Assembly: GCF_021228235.1 (NCBI RefSeq)
Contig: NZ_JAJQRG010000011.1
Location: 110,292 to 174,291, forward strand
DNA from: Pseudophaeobacter flagellatus
GTDB taxonomy: Bacteria; Pseudomonadota; Alphaproteobacteria; Rhodobacterales; Rhodobacteraceae
Direction: 5' to 3'
Length of the DNA stretch: 64,000 nt
Shown: positions 9,118 to 17,933 of the stretch, one piece after another
How positions within the stretch are numbered: the first letter of the stretch is position 1
Layout: the number at the start of each line of letters is the position of its first letter
Translations under genes and position numbers: made by a program
Notes under the pieces: generated by a model
Told to the model about the DNA's origin: nothing
What the model saw: the letters and a program-made list of their open reading frames with translations, nothing else
Database searches by the model: none

Positions 9118-10155
9118 ATGACCAAGAATTTTGTAAAATTTCCACGGGCCACAGCCCTGAGCCTTGCCGCCATGGCGGCGCTGGCCTCGCCACTGGCTGC
9201 GCAAGAGCATCAGTGGACATTCCAGACCTCTGCCCAGGCGGGCGACAATTTCTTTGCGATCGAGGAAGAATGGGCCGAGCGGGTGAAGACCATGTCGAGC
9301 GGACGAGTGGAAATCACTATCGTGCCAGTTGGCTCTGTGGTGGCGCATGGCGAAACCCTGGATGCGGTTGGGGCCGGGATCCTGCAGGGTCATATGACCG
9401 ATCCGTCCTATTTTTCCGGCAAGGATCCGGCTTTTGCCATGCTGGGCAATCTGGTTGGTGCCTGGTCTGATCCGCAGCAGATGTTCAACTACATGAACTA
9501 CGGCGGCGGGATGGAGCTTTATAACGAGCTGGTCAATCCCTATGGGCTGCAGATCCTTGGTGCTTCGGCCACCGGGGTAGAGGCGTTCTTGTCGACCCGT
9601 CCGCTCAACACTGTGGACGATCTGAAGGGGCTGAAAATGCGCGCCCCCGAAGGCATGGTGCAAGAGGTCTTCGCTGCCGCCGGGGCCGCCCCGGTGAACC
9701 TGCCGGGATCAGAGGTCTATACCTCACTGGAAAAAGGCGTGATTGACGCGGCCGACTATACCGTGTTTTCCACCAACCATGCGCAGGGCATGCATGAATT
9801 TGCCAACTACCCTATCTATCCAGGGTTTCATTCGATGCCGGTGGTGGATGTGTCGATGAACAAGGAAATCTACGATAACCTGCCCGCCGATCTGAAGGAA
9901 ATTCTGGCGGTTTCCGTTCGTGACTTTGCCCAGGATATGGTGGCGCGGCTGGATATGGCTAATGCGGTGGCCGTCGCCGAAGCCATGGCCGATCCAAAGG
10001 TCACGGTGATCAACTGGTCCGACGAAGAGCGCGCCAAATTCCGCGGCATCGCCCAGACGCAGTGGGCGCAATGGGCCGATCGTTCAGAAATGGCTGGCAA
10101 GGCCTATGAAAGCGTCTCTGCCTATCTGATCTCGGCTGGCCTTTTGGCCCAATAG
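9118..10155 (+). CDS. dctP: TRAP transporter substrate-binding protein DctP
   Basis: 345 residues with a cleavable signal peptide (residues 1-29, ending ASPLAAQ) and a DctP-fold body. It captures an organic acid in the periplasm and passes it to the DctQM membrane proteins encoded downstream. The segment TRPLNTVDDLKGLKMRAPEG is the usual DctP core with the conserved Arg that contacts a carboxylate. The pairing with a sugar-acid dehydratase suggests an aldonate as substrate; this is inference. Confidence 0.9.
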   Translation: MTKNFVKFPRATALSLAAMAALASPLAAQEHQWTFQTSAQAGDNFFAIEEEWAERVKTMSSGRVEITIVPVGSVVAHGETLDAVGAGILQGHMTDPSYFSGKDPAFAMLGNLVGAWSDPQQMFNYMNYGGGMELYNELVNPYGLQILGASATGVEAFLSTRPLNTVDDLKGLKMRAPEGMVQEVFAAAGAAPVNLPGSEVYTSLEKGVIDAADYTVFSTNHAQGMHEFANYPIYPGFHSMPVVDVSMNKEIYDNLPADLKEILAVSVRDFAQDMVARLDMANAVAVAEAMADPKVTVINWSDEERAKFRGIAQTQWAQWADRSEMAGKAYESVSAYLISAGLLAQ

Positions 10156-10176
10156 CACAGATCTCAAACAGAAGAG

Positions 10177-10201
10177 GAGGGGCTTTGCGGCCCCTCTTTT
10201 A
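10177..10201 (+). terminator. intercistronic hairpin between dctP and dctQM
   Basis: GAGGGGC (10177-10183) pairs with GCCCCTC (10190-10196) around a TTTGCG loop, followed by TTTT. It lies 21 bp after dctP and just before dctQM. Such a leaky terminator would give more binding protein than permease, the usual stoichiometry. Confidence 0.75.
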
Positions 10202-10224
10202 TCCGGGGCGGGAAAGAGTTGCGC

Positions 10225-12234
10225 ATGGCACAGGACACAACAGTGAATTTTGCGGCAGAGGCCGAAGCGCAGATTGAAGCGCTGAAACAGGCACATGAGG
10301 CCGATAGTGGCGATGCGCAGACCAAGCTGGATCGCGGGATCCTGTCGCTGGGCGGTGGCGTTGCCTTTCTGTTTGCGATTTCAACATTAGTTTCGATTTA
10401 CGAAATCGTAATGCGCTATTTCTTTAACGCACCCACCATCTGGGCCCATGAAACGGTGATCGCGCTGGTGGCGGTCTGCTATCTGTTCGGCGGCGTGCAG
10501 TGTCTGGCGTCAGACAAACATATCCGCATCGGGCTGATCTATTTTGACAGCCAGGGCGGTACCCGTCGTCTGCTGGATCTGGTCAATGCGCTGCTGACCC
10601 TGTGTTTTGCCGTCGCCATTGCCTATGCCGCCTATAGCATGGTGGAAAAATCCTGGTGGACCCCGCAGGGGGATCTGCGGTTAGAACGGTCGGGTTCGGC
10701 CTGGAACCCGGTGACCCCGGCGCTGGTCAAGATGGCGCTGTTTCTGGCAGCGGTGGTGCTGACGCTGCAATCTCTCGGCCATATCTGGGTGGCAATCAAA
10801 GGCACTGGGTATCGCCAATCAAGCCAGGAGCCGCCCAGCAAAGCCGCCATGATTGGGATTGCGCTGGTCTTTGCCATTCTTCTGGCGGTCTGCGCAGTGC
10901 TGTTCACCCAGGGGCGCAGTCTGGGCATCGAGATAAGCTCTTGGATGCTGGTGGGCAGCATCATGGTGATGATCCTGACAGGCATTCCGCTGGCCTTTGT
11001 GACCGGGTTGATTGCTATTCTGTTTACCCTGGCCTGGTTTGGCCCCATGGGTGTGCCGCTGGTGTCCAGCCGGATCTATTCCTTTGTGAATGAATATGTG
11101 CTGGTGGCAATTCCGATGTTTGTGCTGATGGCATCCCTGCTGGATAGATCCGGCATGGCGCGCGATCTTTATGACGCGATGCGTATCGTGGCCGGGCGAT
11201 TACGGGGAGGGGTGGCCATCCAGACACTGGTTGCGGCAGTGTTTCTGGCGGCGATTTCCGGCATTATTGGCGGTGAAATTGTGCTTTTGGGGCTGATTGC
11301 CTTGCCGCAGATGCTGCGGCTTGGTTACAATCGGGCGCTGGCTATTGGCACGGTCTGTGCTGGCGGGTCATTGGGAACGATGATCCCGCCTTCAATCGTG
11401 CTGATCGTCTATGGGCTGACATCCGGCGTTTCCATTGGCGATCTGTTTCTGGCCACGGTCCTGCCAGGGTTGATGCTGGCCAGCTTTTATATCCTCTATA
11501 TCTATGTGCGCTGCACCATTTCGCCGGATATGGCCCCCGCGCCGTCGGCTGAAGAACAAGATATTCCCATGGCGGAAAAACTGGCGAAGCTGAAAGGCGT
11601 GGTACTACCTTTTGGGGTGGCGGTGCTGGTGCTGGGCTCGATCTATGGCGGTATTGCCTCGGTCACCGAGGCCGCGGCGATGGGCGTCATGGGCGTGTTC
11701 CTGTCGGCGGCGATCCGGCGCGAAGTCACCTGGGCGCTGATCCGCGACAGTCTGCAGCAAACGCTGGAAACCTGTGGCATGATCATCTGGATTGGTGTTG
11801 GCGCCGCCGCCCTGGTTGGTGTTTACAATCTGATGGGCGGCAACCGTTTCATCGAAAGTGCAATCCTGGCCAGCGATGCGTCGCCTGCGGTGGTTGTACT
11901 GATCATGATGGCGATCCTGTTGGTGCTGGGCCTGTTCATGGACTGGATCGGCATTGCGCTGCTGACCATGCCGATCTTTGTACCGATCATTATCAAACTG
12001 GGCATGGATCCGGTCTGGTTCGGCATTCTTTTTGCGATGAACATGCAGGTCAGCTACCTGTCGCCCCCCTTTGGCCCGGCGGCCTTTTATCTAAAATCGG
12101 TCGCGCCCAAGGATATGAGCCTGGCGGAAATTTTCCGCGCGCTCTTGCCCTTTATTGCCATTCAAATCGTCGCGCTGGCGATTGTCTTCATGGTGCCTGA
12201 TGTGGCGCTTTGGTTGCCCAACTGGCTAGACTGA
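10225..12234 (+). CDS. dctQM: TRAP transporter fused membrane protein DctQM
   Basis: 669 residues from the ATG at 10225 (a TTG two codons upstream is possible). The first ~200 residues form the four-helix small subunit (DctQ), with the ETVIALVAVCYLFGG segment. After a polar linker and extra helices, the rest is the 12-helix large subunit DctM (GGEIVLLGLIALPQMLRLGY; AGGSLGTMIPPSIVLIVYG). Fused QM proteins are common in TRAP systems. It carries the solute across the inner membrane with a Na+ or H+ gradient, and the Na+-pumping NQR is encoded nearby. Confidence 0.9.
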   Translation: MAQDTTVNFAAEAEAQIEALKQAHEADSGDAQTKLDRGILSLGGGVAFLFAISTLVSIYEIVMRYFFNAPTIWAHETVIALVAVCYLFGGVQCLASDKHIRIGLIYFDSQGGTRRLLDLVNALLTLCFAVAIAYAAYSMVEKSWWTPQGDLRLERSGSAWNPVTPALVKMALFLAAVVLTLQSLGHIWVAIKGTGYRQSSQEPPSKAAMIGIALVFAILLAVCAVLFTQGRSLGIEISSWMLVGSIMVMILTGIPLAFVTGLIAILFTLAWFGPMGVPLVSSRIYSFVNEYVLVAIPMFVLMASLLDRSGMARDLYDAMRIVAGRLRGGVAIQTLVAAVFLAAISGIIGGEIVLLGLIALPQMLRLGYNRALAIGTVCAGGSLGTMIPPSIVLIVYGLTSGVSIGDLFLATVLPGLMLASFYILYIYVRCTISPDMAPAPSAEEQDIPMAEKLAKLKGVVLPFGVAVLVLGSIYGGIASVTEAAAMGVMGVFLSAAIRREVTWALIRDSLQQTLETCGMIIWIGVGAAALVGVYNLMGGNRFIESAILASDASPAVVVLIMMAILLVLGLFMDWIGIALLTMPIFVPIIIKLGMDPVWFGILFAMNMQVSYLSPPFGPAAFYLKSVAPKDMSLAEIFRALLPFIAIQIVALAIVFMVPDVALWLPNWLD

Positions 12235-12287
12235 TCGCCCAAGCGGCATCTTCTGTTCTGTTGTGACTATTCAAGTGAAAGATCCCG

Positions 12288-14084
12288 ATGACCAAATTCA
12301 ATCCAAAAAACCTGCGATCGCGTCAGTGGTTTGACAATCCGGATGATCCGGAAATGACTGCGCTATATCTGGAGCGCTACATCAACTACGGGCTAACCTG
12401 GGAGGAACTGCGCGAGGATAAGCCCATCGTTGGCATCGCCCAGACCGGTAGTGATCTGAGCCCCTGTAACCGCCACCATCTGGAGCTGACCAAGCGGGTG
12501 CGGGACGGGATTATTGCCGCCGGGGGCACCCCGCTGGAAATCCCGGTGCACCCCATTCAGGAAACCGGCAAACGGCCAACGGCCAACCTGGATCGCAACC
12601 TCACATATCTGGGGTTGGTTGAGGCTCTGCATGGCTATCCCATTGATGCGGTGGTGTTGAACATTGGCTGCGACAAGACCACGCCTGCGCTGTTGATGGC
12701 GGCTGCCACGGTGGATATTCCGGCAATTGCGCTTTCTGTGGGGCCAATGCTTAACGGTTGGCTGGACGGCAAACGCACCGGGTCTGGCACCATCATCTGG
12801 AAGGCGCGCCAGATGCTGGCGGCGGGCGAAATCGACGAAGCGAAGTTTCTGGAAATGGCCGCCTCGTCGGTGCCTTCGGTGGGCTATTGCAACACCATGG
12901 GCACCGCCAGCACGATGAATTCCCTGGCCGAGGTTCTGGGGATGCAGCTACCAGGATCGGCGGCCATCCCGGCGCCGCTGCGGGAACGGGGACAGATGTC
13001 CTATCGCACTGGCCAGCGGATTGTTGAGATGGTGCATGAAGATCTGAAACCATCCGATATCATGACGCGCGGCGCCTTTGAAAATGCAATTGCCATGTGT
13101 TCGGCGCTGGGGGGGTCAACCAATGCACCAATCCATCTGAATGCCATTGCTCGCCATTTGGGGCTGGAATTGAACAACGCCGATTGGGAGGCCATCGGCC
13201 ATGATGTTCCCCTGCTGACCAATCTGCAGCCCGCTGGCGACTATTTGGCCGAGGATTTCCACCGCGCAGGTGGCGTGCCTGCGGTGGCGGGTGAAATGCT
13301 ACGGGCTGGTTTGATCCCCGCGCCGGATGTCAGGGGCTGTCTGGGGCGCAGTTTTGCGGAAAACTACGCAGATTACCGCAGTGGTGAACCAGATGTGATC
13401 CGCTCAATTGAAACGCAGCTGAAACCTGCCTCGGGCTTTTTGAGCCTGTCGGGCAATTTATTCGACAGCGCCATCATGAAAACCTCGGTGGTGTCCGAGG
13501 GGTTTCGCCGCGCCTATCTATCCAATCCCGATGACCCTGATGCCTTTGAAGGCAGCGCGCTGGTCTTTGACGGACCAGAGGATTTTCACGCCCGTATCGA
13601 TGATCCGGCACTGCAGGCCGACCAGAATTCTATTCTGGTGATGCGCGGCACCGGGCCGCTTGGCTATCCCGGCGGCGCCGAAGTGGTCAATATGCGGCCT
13701 CCCGCCTATTTGCTGAAACAGGGGATCAAAGAGCTCCCCTGCATTGGCGATGGCCGCCAATCGGGGACGTCGGGCTCTCCCTCTATCCTGAACGCCGCGC
13801 CAGAAGCCGCGGCGGGTGGTGGGCTGGCCATTCTGCAGTCAGGGGACAAGATTCGCGTTGATTTGGGTAAACGCCGGGTCATGGTGGATCTTTCCGAAGA
13901 GGAGATAACGAAAAGATACCAAGCGCTTGCCGATGCTGGTGGCTATCCTGTACCGCCGTCGCAGACACCCTGGCAGCAGATCTTTCGGGACTACGTGACC
14001 CAGTTTGATGAAGGGATGATCCTGCGCGGCGCCGCTGATTTCCGCGCCATCGCCCGCAAACATCTGCCGCGCAACAATCACTAG
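12288..14084 (+). CDS. IlvD/Edd-family sugar-acid dehydratase (xylonate/arabinonate type)
   Basis: 598 residues with the Fe-S dehydratase signature: Cys60, Cys128 (in GCDKTTPA) and Cys201 (in [11 protein letters not shown]) are the three cluster ligands. The N-terminus ([21 protein letters not shown]) and the ligand spacing match Caulobacter-type xylonate dehydratase rather than IlvD itself. It should convert an aldonate such as D-xylonate or L-arabinonate to the 2-keto-3-deoxy acid. It sits last in the TRAP operon, 53 bp after dctQM. Later pathway enzymes are not in the window, and substrate identity cannot be read from sequence. Confidence 0.85.
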   Translation: MTKFNPKNLRSRQWFDNPDDPEMTALYLERYINYGLTWEELREDKPIVGIAQTGSDLSPCNRHHLELTKRVRDGIIAAGGTPLEIPVHPIQETGKRPTANLDRNLTYLGLVEALHGYPIDAVVLNIGCDKTTPALLMAAATVDIPAIALSVGPMLNGWLDGKRTGSGTIIWKARQMLAAGEIDEAKFLEMAASSVPSVGYCNTMGTASTMNSLAEVLGMQLPGSAAIPAPLRERGQMSYRTGQRIVEMVHEDLKPSDIMTRGAFENAIAMCSALGGSTNAPIHLNAIARHLGLELNNADWEAIGHDVPLLTNLQPAGDYLAEDFHRAGGVPAVAGEMLRAGLIPAPDVRGCLGRSFAENYADYRSGEPDVIRSIETQLKPASGFLSLSGNLFDSAIMKTSVVSEGFRRAYLSNPDDPDAFEGSALVFDGPEDFHARIDDPALQADQNSILVMRGTGPLGYPGGAEVVNMRPPAYLLKQGIKELPCIGDGRQSGTSGSPSILNAAPEAAAGGGLAILQSGDKIRVDLGKRRVMVDLSEEEITKRYQALADAGGYPVPPSQTPWQQIFRDYVTQFDEGMILRGAADFRAIARKHLPRNNH

Positions 14085-14101
14085 GGCGCTTTGGGTCTGA
14101 C

Positions 14102-14536
14102 CTAGCTTTGGTCTTGGTCCTGCCCCAGGGCTTTGCTCGCAAGCTGCATGAAGGTGGCGCGCTCTGCGGTGCTGAGCGCGCCGAGCATGTCGTCTTTTTG
14201 GGCGTTGACCAGGGGCAGAACCTGATCATAAAGCGCCTGTCCCTGACCTGTCAGCCGTACATCCCGCGCCCGGCGATCGCGGGTGCTGACGCTGCGCGCG
14301 ACATAGCCCTTGTGTTCAAGCCGATCGATCACGCCGCCAATGGTGGCGCGGTCATAGGCGATTTTTGCTGCGACCCCAGCCTGATCGATGCCAGGGTTTG
14401 AGGCAATGGTATCCAGGGCGGCAAATTGCACCGGGGTGAGGTCAAACCCAGCCGCCTGCATGTGGTTTACAAATATATGGGTCGAAGATTGATTCAGCCG
14501 ACGGATCAAATGCCCCGCCATTTTCTGCACATTCAT
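14102..14536 (-). CDS. MarR-family transcriptional regulator
   Basis: 144-residue winged-helix protein (GVAAKIAYDRATIGGVIDRL is the recognition-helix region; DRRARDVRLTGQG is the wing). MarR proteins bind palindromes as dimers and respond to small phenolics, oxidants or metabolites. It is convergent with the dehydratase gene and divergent from the arsenic operon, with a 163-bp gap that could hold its own promoter. Its target is not evident; no aromatic or efflux gene is directly attached. Confidence 0.85.
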   Translation of the reverse strand: MNVQKMAGHLIRRLNQSSTHIFVNHMQAAGFDLTPVQFAALDTIASNPGIDQAGVAAKIAYDRATIGGVIDRLEHKGYVARSVSTRDRRARDVRLTGQGQALYDQVLPLVNAQKDDMLGALSTAERATFMQLASKALGQDQDQS

Positions 14537-14672
14537 CGCCTTCCTCCTGCTGCGGCCTGCCGGGGCCTGTGTACTGCAACTTTCCCCCTGGTGGTAGTTT
14601 CCGATCGATTGTTTTTCGCATGAAACTGCGGGGGTAGACTGGGGCAGTTTTATCAGTTTCCCGGTTGCGTTT

Positions 14673-14684
14673 GAAATATATTTC
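14673..14684. promoter_or_regulatory. palindromic operator candidate for ArsR
   Basis: GAAATATATTTC is a perfect 12-bp palindrome ending 15 bp before the arsR-arsC start, followed by a second GAAATAT half site overlapping the start codon. AT-rich imperfect dyads near the start are typical ArsR/SmtB operators, so autorepression is likely. Confidence 0.55.
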
Positions 14685-14699
14685 GATAAAACGTGAAAT

Positions 14700-15614
14700 A
14701 TGGAAGAATCAATATCCCTCCGCCTGTCGATCCTGGGACACCCGCAGCGCCTTGCGGTGTTTCGCCTGTTGATGCGCCGCTATCCAGATCGCGTCGCTGC
14801 GGGCGAAATTGCTGCCGCGCTTGAGATCAAGCCCAGCACTCTGTCTTCATATCTTTCGGCACTGACCCTGGCTGATCTGGTCACCAAAACACGTGAAGGC
14901 ACATGGCAACGCTACCAGATCAATATGACCGCCACGCGACAGACGCTTGATGCGCTCTATCTTGATTGCTGTCGCGGGCGCCCGGATCTTTGCGGCCCGA
15001 CTGCGGGTCCTGACCTTAAAATTGACGTGAAAAGCGATGTGGAACCTGACATGGAACCTGACCTGAATTCTGCCCCGAAGTCTTTCGTGGCTGCTGATAC
15101 ATCCCAGCACCGGCCATATAATGTTCTGTTCCTGTGTACTGGCAATTCGGCGCGCTCAATTTTCGCCGAGGCCATTTTGACCAACCTCGCCCCCGGCCGG
15201 TTCCGGACCTTTTCTGCCGGGGTCACACCGCATACAGCGGTGAACCCGGTCGCGGCTGAAATGCTGAAAAGCAAAGGTCTGTGGCGCGAAGATCTGCACC
15301 CCAAATTGATACAAGAGATTATAGACAGCGGCGCGCCAAAGTTCGATTTTGTTTTCACCGTCTGTGATCAGGCGGCAAACGAGGAATGCCCCGCCTGGGA
15401 GGGCCAGCCGATCAGCGCCCATTGGGGGATGCCGGATCCGGTCAAGGCCACTGGAAGTGACGCGCAAAAGAGCCTCGCTTTTCAACAGGCCTATGGGGTG
15501 CTGCATCGCAGATTGCGGGCCTTTGCGGCCCTGCCTTTGCAACAACTTGATCTGATTTCTTTGCAGCACGCTGTTGATGGCATTGCTCAAGACAATGATG
15601 AGGATAAACCATGA
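14700..15614 (+). CDS. ArsR repressor fused to arsenate-reductase (LMW-PTP) domain
   Basis: 304 residues in two parts. Residues 1-98 are an ArsR winged helix with a C-terminal [10 protein letters not shown] cluster (Cys90, Cys91, Cys98), a plausible As(III) sensor site. Residues ~140-300 are a low-molecular-weight phosphatase-fold domain with the P-loop CTGNSARS (146-153) and two further Cys (in [15 protein letters not shown]), as in ArsC-type arsenate reductases. The linker (~104-125) is acidic and repetitive. It is the first gene of the operon, with ATGA overlap to the GAPDH gene. Phosphatase rather than reductase activity cannot be excluded. Confidence 0.85.
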   Translation: MEESISLRLSILGHPQRLAVFRLLMRRYPDRVAAGEIAAALEIKPSTLSSYLSALTLADLVTKTREGTWQRYQINMTATRQTLDALYLDCCRGRPDLCGPTAGPDLKIDVKSDVEPDMEPDLNSAPKSFVAADTSQHRPYNVLFLCTGNSARSIFAEAILTNLAPGRFRTFSAGVTPHTAVNPVAAEMLKSKGLWREDLHPKLIQEIIDSGAPKFDFVFTVCDQAANEECPAWEGQPISAHWGMPDPVKATGSDAQKSLAFQQAYGVLHRRLRAFAALPLQQLDLISLQHAVDGIAQDNDEDKP

Positions 15615-16609
15615 CTACCTACGCATTAAATGGCCTTGGCCGCATGGGCAAACTGGCACTGAAACCCCTGTTGGAAAGCGGGGCTGACATTGCCTGGATC
15701 AACGATGCAGTTGGCAACCCGGAAATGCACGCCCATCTCCTGGAGTTTGATTCCGTGCATGGACGCTGGGATGCAGAGTTTTCCCACGACGACACCGCAA
15801 TCACCATCGACGGGACCCGGATCCCGGCGCATTGTGAAACCCGATTGGCAGACCTGCCCCTGACGGGTGTCGATGTAGTGATCGACTGCACCGGCGTTTT
15901 CAAGTCAGAGGCGAAGCTTGCCCCCTATTTTGCGGCGGGTGTGAAAAAGGTCGTGGTCTCTGCCCCGGTTAAGGACGGTGATGCGGCGAATATCGTCATG
16001 GGCGTCAATGAAGACATCTATGACCCCTTGCGCCACCGGATCGTCACCGCCGCCAGCTGTACCACCAACTGTCTTGCTCCGGTGGTGAAGGTGATCCATG
16101 ACGCACTTGGCATCAAGCATGGATCTATCACCACGATCCATGATGTGACCAATACGCAGACCATCGTCGACCGTCCTGCCAAAGACCTGCGCCGCGCGCG
16201 CTCTGCCCTGACCAATCTGATCCCCACCACGACGGGCAGTGCCACGGCGATTACGCTGATCTATCCGGAACTGAAGGGCAAGTTAAACGGCCATGCGGTG
16301 CGAGTGCCCCTGTTGAATGCATCCATCACCGACTGCGTGTTTGAGGTGAAGCGGGAAACCACCGCAGAAGAGGTCAATGCCCTGTTCAAAGCAGCCGCTG
16401 CCGGGCCATTGCAGGGCATCCTGGGCTACGAAGAAAGGCCGCTGGTTTCGGCGGATTACACCAATGATCAGCGGTCAAGCATTGTTGATGCGCCCTCGAC
16501 CATGGTGGTGAATGGCACCCAGGTGAAGATCTACGCCTGGTATGACAATGAAATGGGCTATGCCTACCGGCTGGTGGATGTGGCCCGAATGGTTGGGGAT
16601 CAGCTGTGA
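15611..16609 (+). CDS. ArsJ-associated glyceraldehyde-3-phosphate dehydrogenase
   Basis: 332 residues of the GAPDH family: Rossmann motif GLGRMG (in place of the usual GFGRIG), catalytic Cys in ASCTTNC, and the C-terminal [10 protein letters not shown]. In ars operons this paralogue can use arsenate instead of phosphate to form 1-arseno-3-phosphoglycerate, which ArsJ then exports. The position between the ArsR-ArsC fusion and arsJ, with 4-bp overlaps on both sides, supports that role over glycolysis. Confidence 0.9.
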   Translation: MTTYALNGLGRMGKLALKPLLESGADIAWINDAVGNPEMHAHLLEFDSVHGRWDAEFSHDDTAITIDGTRIPAHCETRLADLPLTGVDVVIDCTGVFKSEAKLAPYFAAGVKKVVVSAPVKDGDAANIVMGVNEDIYDPLRHRIVTAASCTTNCLAPVVKVIHDALGIKHGSITTIHDVTNTQTIVDRPAKDLRRARSALTNLIPTTTGSATAITLIYPELKGKLNGHAVRVPLLNASITDCVFEVKRETTAEEVNALFKAAAAGPLQGILGYEERPLVSADYTNDQRSSIVDAPSTMVVNGTQVKIYAWYDNEMGYAYRLVDVARMVGDQL

Positions 16610-17865
16610 CTGAACGTGGCGGGATGGCGGCCTATGTTGCGGTAACCGCCTCTTACTGGGCCTTCATGCTGACCGATGGCGCACTGCGCATGCTGGTGCT
16701 TCTGCATTTTCACACGCTGGGTTTTTCGCCTGTGCAGCTGGCCTATCTGTTTGTTCTGTATGAAATTGCAGGCGTGGTGACCAATCTATCCGCGGGCTGG
16801 ATTGCGGCCCGCTTTGGTCTGGCCTCGACGCTCTATGGCGGGCTTGCCCTGCAGGTGGTGGCACTGTTGTTGCTGACGCAGCTGGATCCCAGCTGGCAGA
16901 TCAGTGCCTCGGTCAGCTTTGTGATGCTGGTGCAGGGCTTGTCGGGGGTGGCCAAGGATCTGGCGAAAATGTCATCAAAATCGGCGGTCAAATTGCTCGC
17001 CCCGACACAGGGCGACGGCTTGTTTCGCTGGGTTGCTGCGCTGACCGGATCCAAGAACGCGGTTAAGGGCCTGGGCTTTCTGCTGGGCGCGGGCTTGCTG
17101 GCGACGGCGGGTTTCACCGTTTCGGTGCTGGCGATGGCGCTGATCCTAGCGGTTATTCTGGGCGCGGTTCTGGTGGCGATGCCAAAGGGATTGCCAGTTG
17201 GGCGCAGGGGGGCAAAATTCTCTGAGGTGTTTTCAAAATCCCGTAACATCAATTGGCTGTCGGCTGCGCGGGTGTTCCTGTTTGGCGCCAGAGACATATG
17301 GTTTGTGGTGGGCATCCCAGTCTATTTTTATGCGGTGTTTTCCGATGGCAGCGAAGCCGGAAACCGCGCAGCGTTTTTCCTGATTGGCAGTTTCATGGCA
17401 CTTTGGACCATCCTTTATGGCGGGGTTCAGGCAAGTTCTCCACGGCTGTTGCGGGCGGCACAGCGCAGCGAGGCCGAGCTGGCGGCTGCGGCGCGCAACT
17501 GGGCGGCTGCTTTGGCGTTGATCCCGGCGGTTTTGACCGGGGCTGTTGCCCTGTCAGGCGGAACGGCACCCTGGCTGACCGGGGTGCTGATCCTGGGTCT
17601 GTTGGCGTTTGGGGCGGTGTTTGCGGTGAACTCGGCGTTGCATTCCTATCTGATCCTCGCCTTCAGCAAAGCCGAGCGGGTCAGCATGGATGTGGGGTTC
17701 TACTACACCGCAAATGCGGCCGGACGGCTGATTGGTACGGTCCTGTCGGGAGCGATGTATCAGATGGGGGGGCTGGTGGCCTGTCTCGGGGCAGCTGCGG
17801 TTATGGTTGTCTGCAGCACGCTGGCGGTGGCGCAACTCCGCGAGGAAGCTCCGGTTTCGGCATAG
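16606..17865 (+). CDS. arsJ: ArsJ, organoarsenical (1-arseno-3-phosphoglycerate) efflux permease
   Basis: 419-residue major-facilitator protein with about 12 hydrophobic segments. The N-terminal [20 protein letters not shown] stretch and central KSAVKLLAP are characteristic of ArsJ. Together with the preceding GAPDH it provides resistance to arsenate by making and expelling an unstable arseno-sugar phosphate. It is the last gene of the operon and ends before a bidirectional hairpin. Confidence 0.88.
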   Translation: MTERGGMAAYVAVTASYWAFMLTDGALRMLVLLHFHTLGFSPVQLAYLFVLYEIAGVVTNLSAGWIAARFGLASTLYGGLALQVVALLLLTQLDPSWQISASVSFVMLVQGLSGVAKDLAKMSSKSAVKLLAPTQGDGLFRWVAALTGSKNAVKGLGFLLGAGLLATAGFTVSVLAMALILAVILGAVLVAMPKGLPVGRRGAKFSEVFSKSRNINWLSAARVFLFGARDIWFVVGIPVYFYAVFSDGSEAGNRAAFFLIGSFMALWTILYGGVQASSPRLLRAAQRSEAELAAAARNWAAALALIPAVLTGAVALSGGTAPWLTGVLILGLLAFGAVFAVNSALHSYLILAFSKAERVSMDVGFYYTANAAGRLIGTVLSGAMYQMGGLVACLGAAAVMVVCSTLAVAQLREEAPVSA

Positions 17866-17887
17866 GGCGGCGGGCCTAGGCATCGGC

Positions 17888-17929
17888 ATGGCACAGCGAA
17901 GGGCGCCACGGGACCCTTCGCTGTGCCAT
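17888..17929. terminator. bidirectional hairpin between arsJ and the RND pump gene
   Basis: A perfect 16-bp inverted repeat (ATGGCACAGCGAAGGG at 17888-17903 and its complement at 17914-17929) with a 10-base loop, placed between two convergent genes. There is no clear T run, so it may stop both transcripts by structure or protect their 3' ends. Confidence 0.7.
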
Positions 17930-17933
17930 CACA

